Shown piece by piece: positions 1 through 7,571 of a stretch of DNA of 64,000 nucleotides (its first letter is position 1; every line of letters begins with the position of its first letter). The translations under genes were made by a program, and so were the position numbers. The DNA is from Micromonospora_I sp040659735 (GTDB taxonomy: Bacteria; Actinomycetota; Actinomycetes; Mycobacteriales; Micromonosporaceae): the NCBI RefSeq assembly GCF_040659735.1, contig NZ_JBFANZ010000004.1, forward strand, positions 124,001-188,000, read 5' to 3'. Under the pieces are notes generated by a model. It saw nothing but the letters and a program-made list of their open reading frames with translations, was not told where the DNA came from and searched no databases.

Positions 1-309
1 CTCGAGCGCGACGATGTCGCCGGCCCCCGCGCCGGCCGTGATCTGCTGGGTCAACCGGGTGTTGTAGTCACCCAACCCCAGGCCCTTGCCCCGCTCCTGG
101 ATGGTGATGTTGGGGTGGGCCTTCTTGTACTCCTCGTAGAGCGTCTCGTACCCGAAGCCCTGGTCACCGAAGACGTCCACGGTGAGGGTGATCTTCTCGT
201 TCGGGTCGGCGGACGACGGGTCGTCGCCGCAGGCCGCGGTCGCGCCGAGGACGGCGAGGGCGGCGGCTGCGAGCGCGGCGACGCGCCGGCGGCGGGGGAT
301 GACACTCAT
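1..309 (-). CDS. Extracellular sugar-binding lipoprotein (ABC transporter), 5' part only
   Basis: The first 103 codons of a solute-binding protein that runs off the left edge. It starts with a lipoprotein signal: a basic MSVIPRRRR head, an Ala/Leu/Val core and a lipobox-like ATAACG with the lipidated Cys near residue 27. The mature part (KITLTVDVFGDQGFGY, then YEEYKKAHPNITIQE) is typical of family 1 sugar-binding proteins. The ATG is preceded by GAGAGGGG. Two palindromes almost identical to the CebR operator lie upstream, so a cellobiose/cello-oligosaccharide binder (CebE-like) is the best guess. The substrate is inferred from the operators, not from the protein itself. Confidence 0.8.
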   Translation of the reverse strand, partial: MSVIPRRRRVAALAAAALAVLGATAACGDDPSSADPNEKITLTVDVFGDQGFGYETLYEEYKKAHPNITIQERGKGLGLGDYNTRLTQQITAGAGAGDIVALE

Positions 310-396
310 CGTGACCCCTCTCAGGTCTGTGCGTATGCGTGGTGGGGGTGGTCCGGTGCGGGAGGTCGCGCCCAGTAGGCGGATCGCCACACGATG

Positions 397-410
397 CGGG
401 AGCGCTCCCA
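397..410. promoter_or_regulatory. CebR-like operator 1 (CGGGAGCGCTCCCA)
   Basis: A 14-bp near-perfect palindrome that differs at one base from TGGGAGCGCTCCCA, the operator known for the LacI-family cellobiose repressor CebR of Streptomyces. It lies about 90 bp upstream of the sugar-binding lipoprotein start. Confidence 0.65.
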
Positions 411-449
411 TGAGATTGCCGGCGCGTTTCCGGGGAGTCAAGGGTGACG

Positions 450-463
450 TGGGAGCGTTCCCA
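450..463. promoter_or_regulatory. CebR-like operator 2 (TGGGAGCGTTCCCA)
   Basis: A second copy of the same 14-bp motif, also with a single difference (C to T) from TGGGAGCGCTCCCA, centred 53 bp from operator 1. Two tandem boxes before a sugar-binding lipoprotein support LacI-type repression of that transporter. The rest of the 310-552 interval shows nothing else that can be identified. Confidence 0.65.
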
Positions 464-552
464 TTTCGTTACCGCGACCACGTCCACATCAACACGTGTC
501 TCTTCACGGGTTGATCAAAGGATGCGCCGCAGGGCGGGCCGACGCCCGACTG

Positions 553-1098
553 TCAGCAGAAGCGACGCAGGAGGGTGGTGACGCGGTCGGGCTCGAACGC
601 CCCCACCTGGAACGGCCGTCCGATCCAGCCGCGCATCGGCTCGTGCTCCGGGTGCCCGGGGTCGGCCAACGCCGCCAGGAACTCCCCGTAGCCGAACGCC
701 CCGCCGACATCCTCCGGCGGGCAGGCCCACTCCCCGTCCACGCAGATCGGGTAGCGCTCGTCCGGCTCCGCGCCGAACACGTCCTCCACCACGACCTCGT
801 GCTCCCACCAGTCGCCGAAGTCGTACGTGTAGAGGAACCGGCTCCCCTTCGCGGCCACCGCGTCCAGCCGGACGTCGAGCTCATCACGGAGCGCGAGCTC
901 GCCATCGGCGTCCGGCTCCCCGAACTGCAGGCCGTCGATGTCGAACGAGTGCAGGTGGTAGTCCTGCCAACCCATCGACTGCTGGATGACCCGGTGCAGC
1001 CGGTCCAGCGTGTACCCGCCCGGCACGAGAACCCGCCGCCACACCCGCGGCGTGGCATCCGGCAACGACACCTGCAGCTGGAAGATCTGACGAGGCAT
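553..1098 (-). CDS. Plasmid pRiA4b ORF-3 family protein
   Basis: A 181-residue protein of the pRiA4b ORF-3-like family, whose function is unknown. Family marks are the opening FQLQVSLPDATPRVWRRVLV, then LDRLHRVIQQSMGWQDYHLHSF, and the central YTYDFGDWWEHEVVVE. A later stretch around ICVDGEWACPPEDVGG holds the conserved acidic/Cys segment. The start at 1098 is preferred because AGAGG lies 9 bases upstream; an alternative ATG at 1107 abuts that site. It stands alone on the minus strand, divergent from the RibD-like gene, with no partner that suggests a role. Confidence 0.85.
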   Translation of the reverse strand: MPRQIFQLQVSLPDATPRVWRRVLVPGGYTLDRLHRVIQQSMGWQDYHLHSFDIDGLQFGEPDADGELALRDELDVRLDAVAAKGSRFLYTYDFGDWWEHEVVVEDVFGAEPDERYPICVDGEWACPPEDVGGAFGYGEFLAALADPGHPEHEPMRGWIGRPFQVGAFEPDRVTTLLRRFC

Positions 1099-1244
1099 CT
1101 CACCCATCCTCTGGCATAAGGTCAGTACATGATCTGCCGTGCGTGCCGCGAGAGACGACACGACGAATGTCCGGGCCGGAAATGGTGCGACTGCCAGCAC
1201 CGTACCCCCGCACCGACGCCTCCCGTCACAGGTCCGGCGGGCGA

Positions 1245-1982
1245 ATGACCGACTCCCCGATCCGGCAGGTCTGGCCGGGTCGCACGAGCGGCCCGCTCGA
1301 CGACGAGGCGATCGCCGAGCTGTACGGGAGAGCCGCCCACCTCCGGGTCAACTTCGTCACCAGCCTCGACGGCGCGGCCCACCTGGACGGCTACTCCGCC
1401 GGCCTCTCCGGCGGACCCGACAAACGCGTCTTCGCCGTACTGCGGATGCTCTGCGACGCGCTCGTCGTCGGGGCCGGCACGCTGCGTCACGAGGGCTACC
1501 GGGCGCTGCGGCTCGACGACCGGCGCCGCGGCTGGCGGCGCGAGCGCGGGCTCACCGAGTTTCCGACCCTGGTGGTCGTCTCCGGGACGCTGGACCTCGA
1601 TCCGGCGCAGGCGGCGTTCGCCGAGGCGCCGGTCCGCCCGCTCGTGCTCACCCACGCCGGGGCGCCGGCGCACCGACGGGCCGCCCTGGCGCCGGTCGCC
1701 GACGTACTCACCCTCGGCGAGGACGCCCTCGACCTGCCCGCCGCGCTGCGCGCGCTGCACGAGCGGGGACACCGGCAGCTGCTCTGCGAGGGCGGACCGG
1801 CGCTGCTCGGCGCGCTCACCGCCGCCGACCTGGTCGACGAGCTCTGCCTGACGGTCTCCCCGCTGCTGGCCGGCCCCGGCGCCAGCCGGATCACCACCGG
1901 CCCGCCGGGCCCACCACGGGCGATGACCCTGCGGCACGTGCTCACCGCCGACGACGTCCTGCTGCTCCGGCACAGCCGCTGA
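1245..1982 (+). CDS. RibD C-terminal domain (pyrimidine reductase-like) protein
   Basis: A 245-residue single-domain protein of the RibD C-terminal/dihydrofolate-reductase fold. Visible marks: LRVNFVTSLDGAAHLDGYSAGLSGGPDKRVFAVLRMLCDALVV in the substrate/NADPH region (described here in pieces: VNFVTSLDGA, GPDKRVFAVLR, DALVVGAGTLR) and CEGGPALLGAL near residue 180, the usual RibD_C glycine motif. There is no deaminase domain, so it is not a bifunctional RibD. Related stand-alone proteins are often annotated as pyrimidine reductase family; the true substrate is unknown. The start is the ATG of MTDSPIRQVW; upstream in-frame codons lack a clear ribosome site. Confidence 0.8.
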   Translation: MTDSPIRQVWPGRTSGPLDDEAIAELYGRAAHLRVNFVTSLDGAAHLDGYSAGLSGGPDKRVFAVLRMLCDALVVGAGTLRHEGYRALRLDDRRRGWRRERGLTEFPTLVVVSGTLDLDPAQAAFAEAPVRPLVLTHAGAPAHRRAALAPVADVLTLGEDALDLPAALRALHERGHRQLLCEGGPALLGALTAADLVDELCLTVSPLLAGPGASRITTGPPGPPRAMTLRHVLTADDVLLLRHSR

Positions 1983-1987
1983 ACCGA

Positions 1988-2030
1988 CCACGTGTAGTGG
2001 ACAGGACCGCCAATGACCACAAGAAGTGGT
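1988..2030. promoter_or_regulatory. Tandem short palindromes before the herA-sbcDC-nurA operon
   Basis: Two similar inverted repeats: CCAC-N5-GTGG at 1988-2000 and ACCAC-N5-GTGGT at 2016-2030, both preceded by GA. Their centres are 29 bp apart, about 110-140 bp before the first gene of the repair operon. They could be operator sites for an unidentified regulator. They do not match the LexA box GAAC-N4-GTTC. Confidence 0.35.
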
Positions 2031-2137
2031 GGAAACATGTGCGCTGCGTCGCGTCGGATTGCGTCGCTGTCGTACTTGTCAGGCAGGATGCTCAGCGTGC
2101 GCCCTGACCAGAGCCTTCCCCTGACCGGATCCCGGCG

Positions 2138-3922
2138 ATGAGCGAAGCCGTCCTGCCCGCGCCACCGACCGAGCCGACCGGCGACGCGTCGCCCGGCCAG
2201 CCCGTCGGTCGCGTGCTGGGCACCGCCGACGCCACCCCCCTGCAGTTCTGGACCGCGGTCGCGCCCGGCAGCTTCCTGCAGCTCGACGACGTGGTGGTCA
2301 CCCGCCGCGAGATCCCCGGTCGCGGGACCGTGACCATCGCGGGCGTGGTGACCCAGGTGCGGGCCCGGCACGAGGGGGCGCAGTTCGACTCCGACGTCTT
2401 CGCCATCGCCGACGGCACGCTCCCCGCGCAGGTGCAGGAGGCCGCCGAGATCACCGCCACCCGGGTCGACCCCGAGATCTACGTGCCCCCGGCGCCCGGC
2501 GCGCTGGTGCACCGCGCCGAAGGGGACGCGCGGGCCCGGGCGCTGCACTTCGACCGGATGGAACGGCGCATCCCGATGGGCACCGGTCGCGACGGCGTCC
2601 CGGTCTACCTCAACGCGGACTTCCTCGACGGCCAGCGCGGCGCGCACGTCTCCATCTCCGGCATCTCCGGCGTGGCCACCAAGACCAGCTTCGCCACCTT
2701 CCTGCTCTACTCGGTCTTCCGTTCCGGGGTGCTCGGCGGCGACGCGGTCAACGCCAAAGCGTTGATCTTCAATGTCAAGGGCGAGGACCTGCTCTTCCTC
2801 GACCACCCCAACACCCGCCTCGACGCGGCCACCACCGCCGCCTACGCCAAGCTGGGGCTCCCCGCGGGCCCCTTCCCGGACGTCCGCGTCTACGCACCGC
2901 CGCGCGCCGGCGACTCCTCCGGCACCCCCGACGTGAGCAGCCGCCTGGCCGGCGTGGACAGCTTCTACTGGACCCTCACCGAGTTCTGCGCGGACCGCCT
3001 GCTCCCCTACGTCTTCGCCGACGCCGACGACGAACGCCAGCAGTACACGATGGTCGTGCACTCGGTCGCCGCCCACCTGGCCCGCGTCGCGCAGCCCGCC
3101 GACGGCGGGGTCAGCATCGACGGCACCCGCCTCGGCTCCTACCCCGACCTGGTCGACTACGTCGTCGAGCAGCTCAACGACGAGGAGTCGCGCTTCGAGT
3201 GGGCCGGTTCGGCGGTCGGGCTCGGCACCATCAACGCCTTCGCCCGCCGGCTCATCGGCAGCAAGAAGGACCTCGCCCGGCTGATCCGCGGCGACCTCGC
3301 CACCCGCCGCCCGCACGCGATCAACACCGCCGAGAGCGCCCAGGTCACCGTCGTCGACCTGCACAACCTGCCCGACCGGGCGCAGCGCTTCGTGGTCGGG
3401 GTGACCCTCAAGAGCGAGTTCGAGCGCAAGGAGAAGGCCGGCACCGCGAAACCGTTGCTCTTCGTCGTGCTCGACGAGCTCAACAAGTACGCCCCCCGGG
3501 AAGGCTCCTCGCCGATCAAGGAGGTGCTGCTCGATATCGCCGAGCGGGGCCGCTCGCTCGGCGTGATCCTGATCGGCGCACAGCAGACCGCGAGCGAGGT
3601 CGAACGCCGGATCGTCACCAACTCGGCGATCCGCGTCGTCGGCCGCCTCGACCCGGCCGAGGCGACCCGCCCCGAATACGGCTTCCTCCCCGCCGTGCAG
3701 CGGCAGCGCGCGCTCCTCGCCAAGCCCGGCACGATGTTCGTCAACCAACCCGACATCCCGGTCCCGCTCTGCCTGGAGTTCCCCTTCCCCGCCTGGGCGA
3801 CCCGGGTCTCCGAGGCCGGGGCGGCCCCGTCCGAGACGCTCCGCTCCATCGTCCAGGCGGCCGACCCGTTCGCCGTCGTCGGCAGCGGTCCCGGCCTCTC
3901 CGACGACGACATCCCGTTCTGA
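2138..3922 (+). CDS. herA: HerA-like hexameric ATPase/translocase
   Basis: A 594-residue ATPase of the HerA/FtsK (RecA-like) group. Residues about 20-110 resemble the HerA N-terminal beta-barrel (HAS) domain. The P-loop is at 175-184 (GISGVATKTS), an unusual version of GxxGxGK[ST]. Walker B is LLFVVLDELNKY at 440-451 with Asp446-Glu447. A later AERGRSLGVILIGAQQTASEV matches the sensor/arginine region. In archaea HerA forms a ring that drives the NurA nuclease in DNA end resection with Mre11-Rad50, and here those partners follow directly. The stop is 8 bases before sbcD. The start has a weak GGAT site. The name rests on fold and neighbourhood; bacterial homologues are often listed only as ATP-binding protein. 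Confidence 0.8.
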   Translation: MSEAVLPAPPTEPTGDASPGQPVGRVLGTADATPLQFWTAVAPGSFLQLDDVVVTRREIPGRGTVTIAGVVTQVRARHEGAQFDSDVFAIADGTLPAQVQEAAEITATRVDPEIYVPPAPGALVHRAEGDARARALHFDRMERRIPMGTGRDGVPVYLNADFLDGQRGAHVSISGISGVATKTSFATFLLYSVFRSGVLGGDAVNAKALIFNVKGEDLLFLDHPNTRLDAATTAAYAKLGLPAGPFPDVRVYAPPRAGDSSGTPDVSSRLAGVDSFYWTLTEFCADRLLPYVFADADDERQQYTMVVHSVAAHLARVAQPADGGVSIDGTRLGSYPDLVDYVVEQLNDEESRFEWAGSAVGLGTINAFARRLIGSKKDLARLIRGDLATRRPHAINTAESAQVTVVDLHNLPDRAQRFVVGVTLKSEFERKEKAGTAKPLLFVVLDELNKYAPREGSSPIKEVLLDIAERGRSLGVILIGAQQTASEVERRIVTNSAIRVVGRLDPAEATRPEYGFLPAVQRQRALLAKPGTMFVNQPDIPVPLCLEFPFPAWATRVSEAGAAPSETLRSIVQAADPFAVVGSGPGLSDDDIPF

Positions 3923-3930
3923 GGCTGATC

Positions 3931-5082
3931 GTGAAGATTCTGCACACCTCCGACTGGCACGTCGGAAAGGTGCTCAAAGGACACTCCCGGGTGGAGGAGC
4001 ACGTCGCGGTCCTCGCCCAGGTGGTCGAGATCGCCCGCGCCGAGCGTCCCGACCTCGTCATCGTCGCCGGCGACCTCTACGACACCGGAACCCCCACCTC
4101 CGACGCCACGAAACTGGTCACCCGCGCGCTCTCCGCGCTGCGCGGCACCGGCGCCCAGGTCGTCGCGATCGGCGGCAACCACGACAACGGGCCGGCGATG
4201 GACGCGCTGCGCCCGTGGGCGGAGGCCGCCGGCATCGTGCTGCGCGGCACCGTCCGCGACAACGCCGACGACCACGTCATCGAGGGGGTGACCGCCGGCG
4301 GCGAACGGTGGCGGGTCGTCGCGCTACCGTTCCTGTCGCAGCGCTACGCCGTACGGGCCACCGAGATGTACGACCTGACCGCGGCCGAGGCGACCCAGAC
4401 CTACGCCGACCACGTCTCGCGGCTCGTCAGGCGGCTGACCGAGCGGTTCGGCGAGCCCGACGTGGTCAACCTGATCACCGCCCACCTGACCGTGGTCGGG
4501 GGTCTGATGGGCGGTGGCGAACGCGAGGCGCACAGCGTGCTCGGCTACGCCGTGCCATCCACGGTCTTCCCCACCAACGCCCACTACGTGGCGCTCGGCC
4601 ACCTGCACCGCGCGCAGCAGGTGCTCGGCCCCTGTCCGATCCGCTACAGCGGCAGCCCCCTCGCCGTCGACTTCGGCGAGGAGGAGAACACCCCGTCGGT
4701 CGCCATCGTCGAGGTCACCGCCACGACCGCGGCCCGGATGCGCGACGTGCCGGTCACCGCCGCCACGCCGCTGCGCACCGTACGCGGCACGCTCGATGAG
4801 CTGGCCGCCAACGCGCACCCGGAGGCGTGGCTGCGCGTCTTCGTACGCGAGGCGCCCCGCGCGGGGCTGCGCGAGGAGGTCCAGGCGCTGCTGCCCCGGG
4901 CGTTGGAGGTGCGCATCGACCCGGAGATGGTGCCCTCCACCAACGCCGGAAGCCGTTCCGCGCAGCGCGCCGGCCGCTCTCCCCGCGAGCTGTTCGCCGA
5001 CTACCTCGAGCAGCGCGGGCACGCCGACGACGGCGTACGCGGGCTGTTCGACACGCTCTACGAGGAGGTGAGCTCGTCGTGA
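3931..5082 (+). CDS. sbcD: Exonuclease SbcCD subunit D (Mre11-like phosphoesterase)
   Basis: A 383-residue metallophosphoesterase. All nuclease motifs are visible: HTSDWHVGK at the N-terminus, VIVAGDLYD, GGNHDNG, ITAHLTVVGG and ALGHLHRAQ, which supply the two-metal ligands. The C-terminal part (about 290-380) is the capping region. With SbcC it forms the ATP-driven complex that opens hairpins and trims blocked double-strand ends. The GTG at 3931 is chosen because GAGG lies 6 bases before it and the protein then begins exactly at the conserved VKILHTSDWH. It overlaps sbcC by 4 bases (GTGA), so translation is coupled. Confidence 0.95.
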   Translation: MKILHTSDWHVGKVLKGHSRVEEHVAVLAQVVEIARAERPDLVIVAGDLYDTGTPTSDATKLVTRALSALRGTGAQVVAIGGNHDNGPAMDALRPWAEAAGIVLRGTVRDNADDHVIEGVTAGGERWRVVALPFLSQRYAVRATEMYDLTAAEATQTYADHVSRLVRRLTERFGEPDVVNLITAHLTVVGGLMGGGEREAHSVLGYAVPSTVFPTNAHYVALGHLHRAQQVLGPCPIRYSGSPLAVDFGEEENTPSVAIVEVTATTAARMRDVPVTAATPLRTVRGTLDELAANAHPEAWLRVFVREAPRAGLREEVQALLPRALEVRIDPEMVPSTNAGSRSAQRAGRSPRELFADYLEQRGHADDGVRGLFDTLYEEVSSS

Positions 5083-7571
5083 GACCGCTGCGACTGGATC
5101 TCGCCGGGTTCACCGTCTTCCGCGACGAGACCACCATCGACTTCACCGACGCCGACTTCTTCGCCCTGGTCGGGCCGACCGGATCGGGCAAGTCGACCGT
5201 CCTCGACGCGATCTGCTTCGCCCTCTACGGCCAGGTGCCGCGCTGGGGCAGCAGCCGGGGCATCGCCAACGCGCTCGCGCCCTCGGCCACCGAGGCACGC
5301 GTACGGCTGGTCTTCGAGTGCGCCGGCGCCCGCTACGTCGCCACCCGTGTCGTGCGCCGCGACGGGCGGGGCAACGTCAAGACCGGCAACGCCGGGCTGC
5401 AGCTGATGCCCGCCGGCTTCGACGTCACCAAGCTCGACACCGGGATGAGCCCCGACGACCTCGGCGAGGTGCTCGCCGGCACCCCCGCCGAGATGGAGCA
5501 GGCAGTCCTCGACGCGGTCGGGTTGCCGTACGAGCAGTTCACCAGTTGTGTGCTGCTGCCGCAGGGGCAGTTCGCCGACTTTCTGCACGCGAAGCCGGCC
5601 ACCCGCCAGCAGATCCTGATCAACCTGCTCGGTCTCGAGGTCTACGAGGAGATCCAGAAGCGGGCGGCGACCCGGGCGATGCACGCCGACGCGCAGCTCA
5701 CCGCCGTCGACCAGGTGCTCGACGGGCTCACCGGGGCCGGCGACGAACACGTGGCGGCGGCCGACGCGCGGGCCGATGCGATGCGCGCCCTCGCCGACGC
5801 CGTCGAGTCCGCCGTACCCGCGCTACGGGAAGCCCAGCAGAACGCCGCCGACGCCGCCGCCGCGCTGACCGCGCTCGACGCGGAGATCGCGCAGCTGAGC
5901 GCCGTCCGACCCCCCGCCGACGTGGCCGCCGTCGCCCGCACGGTCACCGAGGCGCGGGCGATGGCCGCCGACGCGGGCACCGCGGTGGCCGCCGCCGAGG
6001 ACGGCGAGGAGAAGCTGCGCGCCGCGCTGACCGGCGCGGGCGACGCCGCCGCCCTGCGGCTGCGGCTGCAGGCGCACGCCGACCGTGAGCGGCTGGCCAC
6101 CGAGGCCGCGGCGCTCACCAAGGGCGTGGCCGGGGCCGGGTCCGAGCACGCCGACGCGGTGGCGGCGCTCGACCGGGCGCGCGCCGACGCGGCGCGGACG
6201 GTGGAGCAGCTCGAGGCGGCCCGCCGCGCGTACCAGGAGGCCCAGAGCGCCGACCGGGCCGCGGCGCTGCGGGCGCAGCTCGTCGCGGGCGCCGCCTGCC
6301 CGGTCTGCACCCAGCCGGTGCACACCGTGCCGCCGACCCCGGCCGGCTCCGCGGTCGCCGCCGCCGAGGCGGCGGGGCATGCCGCCCGCGCCGACAACGA
6401 CGCGGCGCAGAAGGTGATGGCCGAGCGGGAACGGGCGGCACGCGACCTCGAACGCGTACTCGACCGGGCGCGCGCCCAGCACGAGCAGTTGGCGGCCCGC
6501 AGCGCGGAACTCGACCGGCAGCTCGCCGATTCCCCCGGCCCGGCGGTGCTGCGCCGTGAGCTGGATGCGATCGCGGCGCTGCAACGCGAACTCGACGACG
6601 CGGGCAGCGCGGTCCGGGCGGCGCGCGAGGCGCAACGGCGCGCGCAGGCCGGGGTCGAGATGGCCGAGGACCGGATGCGGACCGCGTGGCGGGAGTTCGA
6701 CACGGCCCGCGACCGGATGGCCCGGCTCGGACCGCCGAGCGCCGACCGCGATGACGTCGCGGCGGCCTGGGCGGCGCTGCGCGATTGGACGGACGCCGAG
6801 GTGGCGCGCCGCCGTGCCGACCGTGTCGACGCGGCCGGCGGCGTCGACACGGCACAGGCGGCCGCGGGCGCGGCCGGTGAGCGGATCGCGACGCTGTTCA
6901 CCGCGGCCGGACTCACCACGCCGGCCGGCGGCGCCGACGGCGCGGGCTACTCGCGTGCCGCCGCGGTCGCCGTCGAACGGGCCGAGGCCGAGCAGCGGCG
7001 CCTCACCGAGCGGCGCGAGCAGGCCCGGCGCCTCGCCGATCAGCGGGCCGTTCACGAGCGGGACAGCCAGGTCGCCAAGGCGCTGGCCGGGCACCTGCGG
7101 GCCAACAACTTCGAACGCTGGCTGCTGGAAGAGGCGCTCGACCTGCTCGTCGACGGCGCGTCGCGGATCCTGCGCGACCTGTCGTCCGGGCAGTACGACC
7201 TCGTCCACGACAAGGGCGAGTTCTATGTCGTGGACCATCACGACGCCGGCCTGCGCCGGGCGGTGCGCACGCTCTCCGGCGGCGAGACGTTCCAGGCCTC
7301 GCTCGCCCTGGCGCTGGCCCTCTCCGAGCAGCTCGCCGGCATGTCCACCACCGCCGCCAGCCTGGAGTCGATCGTGCTCGACGAGGGATTCGGCACGCTC
7401 GACTCCGCCACCCTCGACACGGTCGCGACGACGCTGGAGAGCCTCGCCGCCCGCGGCGACCGGATGGTCGGCGTGGTGACCCACGTGGCGGCGCTCGCCG
7501 AACGGGTCCCGGTCCGGTTCGAGGTACGCAAGGACGCGCGGACCGCCCACGTCGAACGGACCGGCCTGTGA
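5079..7571 (+). CDS. sbcC: Exonuclease SbcCD subunit C (Rad50-like ATPase)
   Basis: An 830-residue SMC-like ATPase. Walker A GPTGSGKS is at 32-39. Two long Ala/Glu/Arg-rich coiled-coil arms flank a zinc hook CPVC near residue 406. The signature LSGGETFQASLALALALSEQ is near 730, followed by Walker B IVLDEGFGTLD near 765. The hook dimerises two subunits around a zinc ion and the heads control SbcD. At 830 residues it is shorter than E. coli SbcC (just over 1000), mainly in the coils. GAGGAGG lies 10 bases before the GTG start. It shares GTGA junctions with sbcD upstream and the nurA-like gene downstream. Confidence 0.95.
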   Translation: MRPLRLDLAGFTVFRDETTIDFTDADFFALVGPTGSGKSTVLDAICFALYGQVPRWGSSRGIANALAPSATEARVRLVFECAGARYVATRVVRRDGRGNVKTGNAGLQLMPAGFDVTKLDTGMSPDDLGEVLAGTPAEMEQAVLDAVGLPYEQFTSCVLLPQGQFADFLHAKPATRQQILINLLGLEVYEEIQKRAATRAMHADAQLTAVDQVLDGLTGAGDEHVAAADARADAMRALADAVESAVPALREAQQNAADAAAALTALDAEIAQLSAVRPPADVAAVARTVTEARAMAADAGTAVAAAEDGEEKLRAALTGAGDAAALRLRLQAHADRERLATEAAALTKGVAGAGSEHADAVAALDRARADAARTVEQLEAARRAYQEAQSADRAAALRAQLVAGAACPVCTQPVHTVPPTPAGSAVAAAEAAGHAARADNDAAQKVMAERERAARDLERVLDRARAQHEQLAARSAELDRQLADSPGPAVLRRELDAIAALQRELDDAGSAVRAAREAQRRAQAGVEMAEDRMRTAWREFDTARDRMARLGPPSADRDDVAAAWAALRDWTDAEVARRRADRVDAAGGVDTAQAAAGAAGERIATLFTAAGLTTPAGGADGAGYSRAAAVAVERAEAEQRRLTERREQARRLADQRAVHERDSQVAKALAGHLRANNFERWLLEEALDLLVDGASRILRDLSSGQYDLVHDKGEFYVVDHHDAGLRRAVRTLSGGETFQASLALALALSEQLAGMSTTAASLESIVLDEGFGTLDSATLDTVATTLESLAARGDRMVGVVTHVAALAERVPVRFEVRKDARTAHVERTGL

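Noticed and set aside
500..525. GGGTTGATCAAAGG as a further copy of repeat A.
   Set aside because: It lacks the GTCGATCAAGG core and a matching arm; the similarity is limited to TTGATCAA.
2074..2100. TTGTCAGGC before herA as a RecA-independent DNA-damage promoter.
   Set aside because: It resembles the -35 part (TTGTCAGTG) but no TAnnnT -10 follows at the right distance, so it is not claimed.
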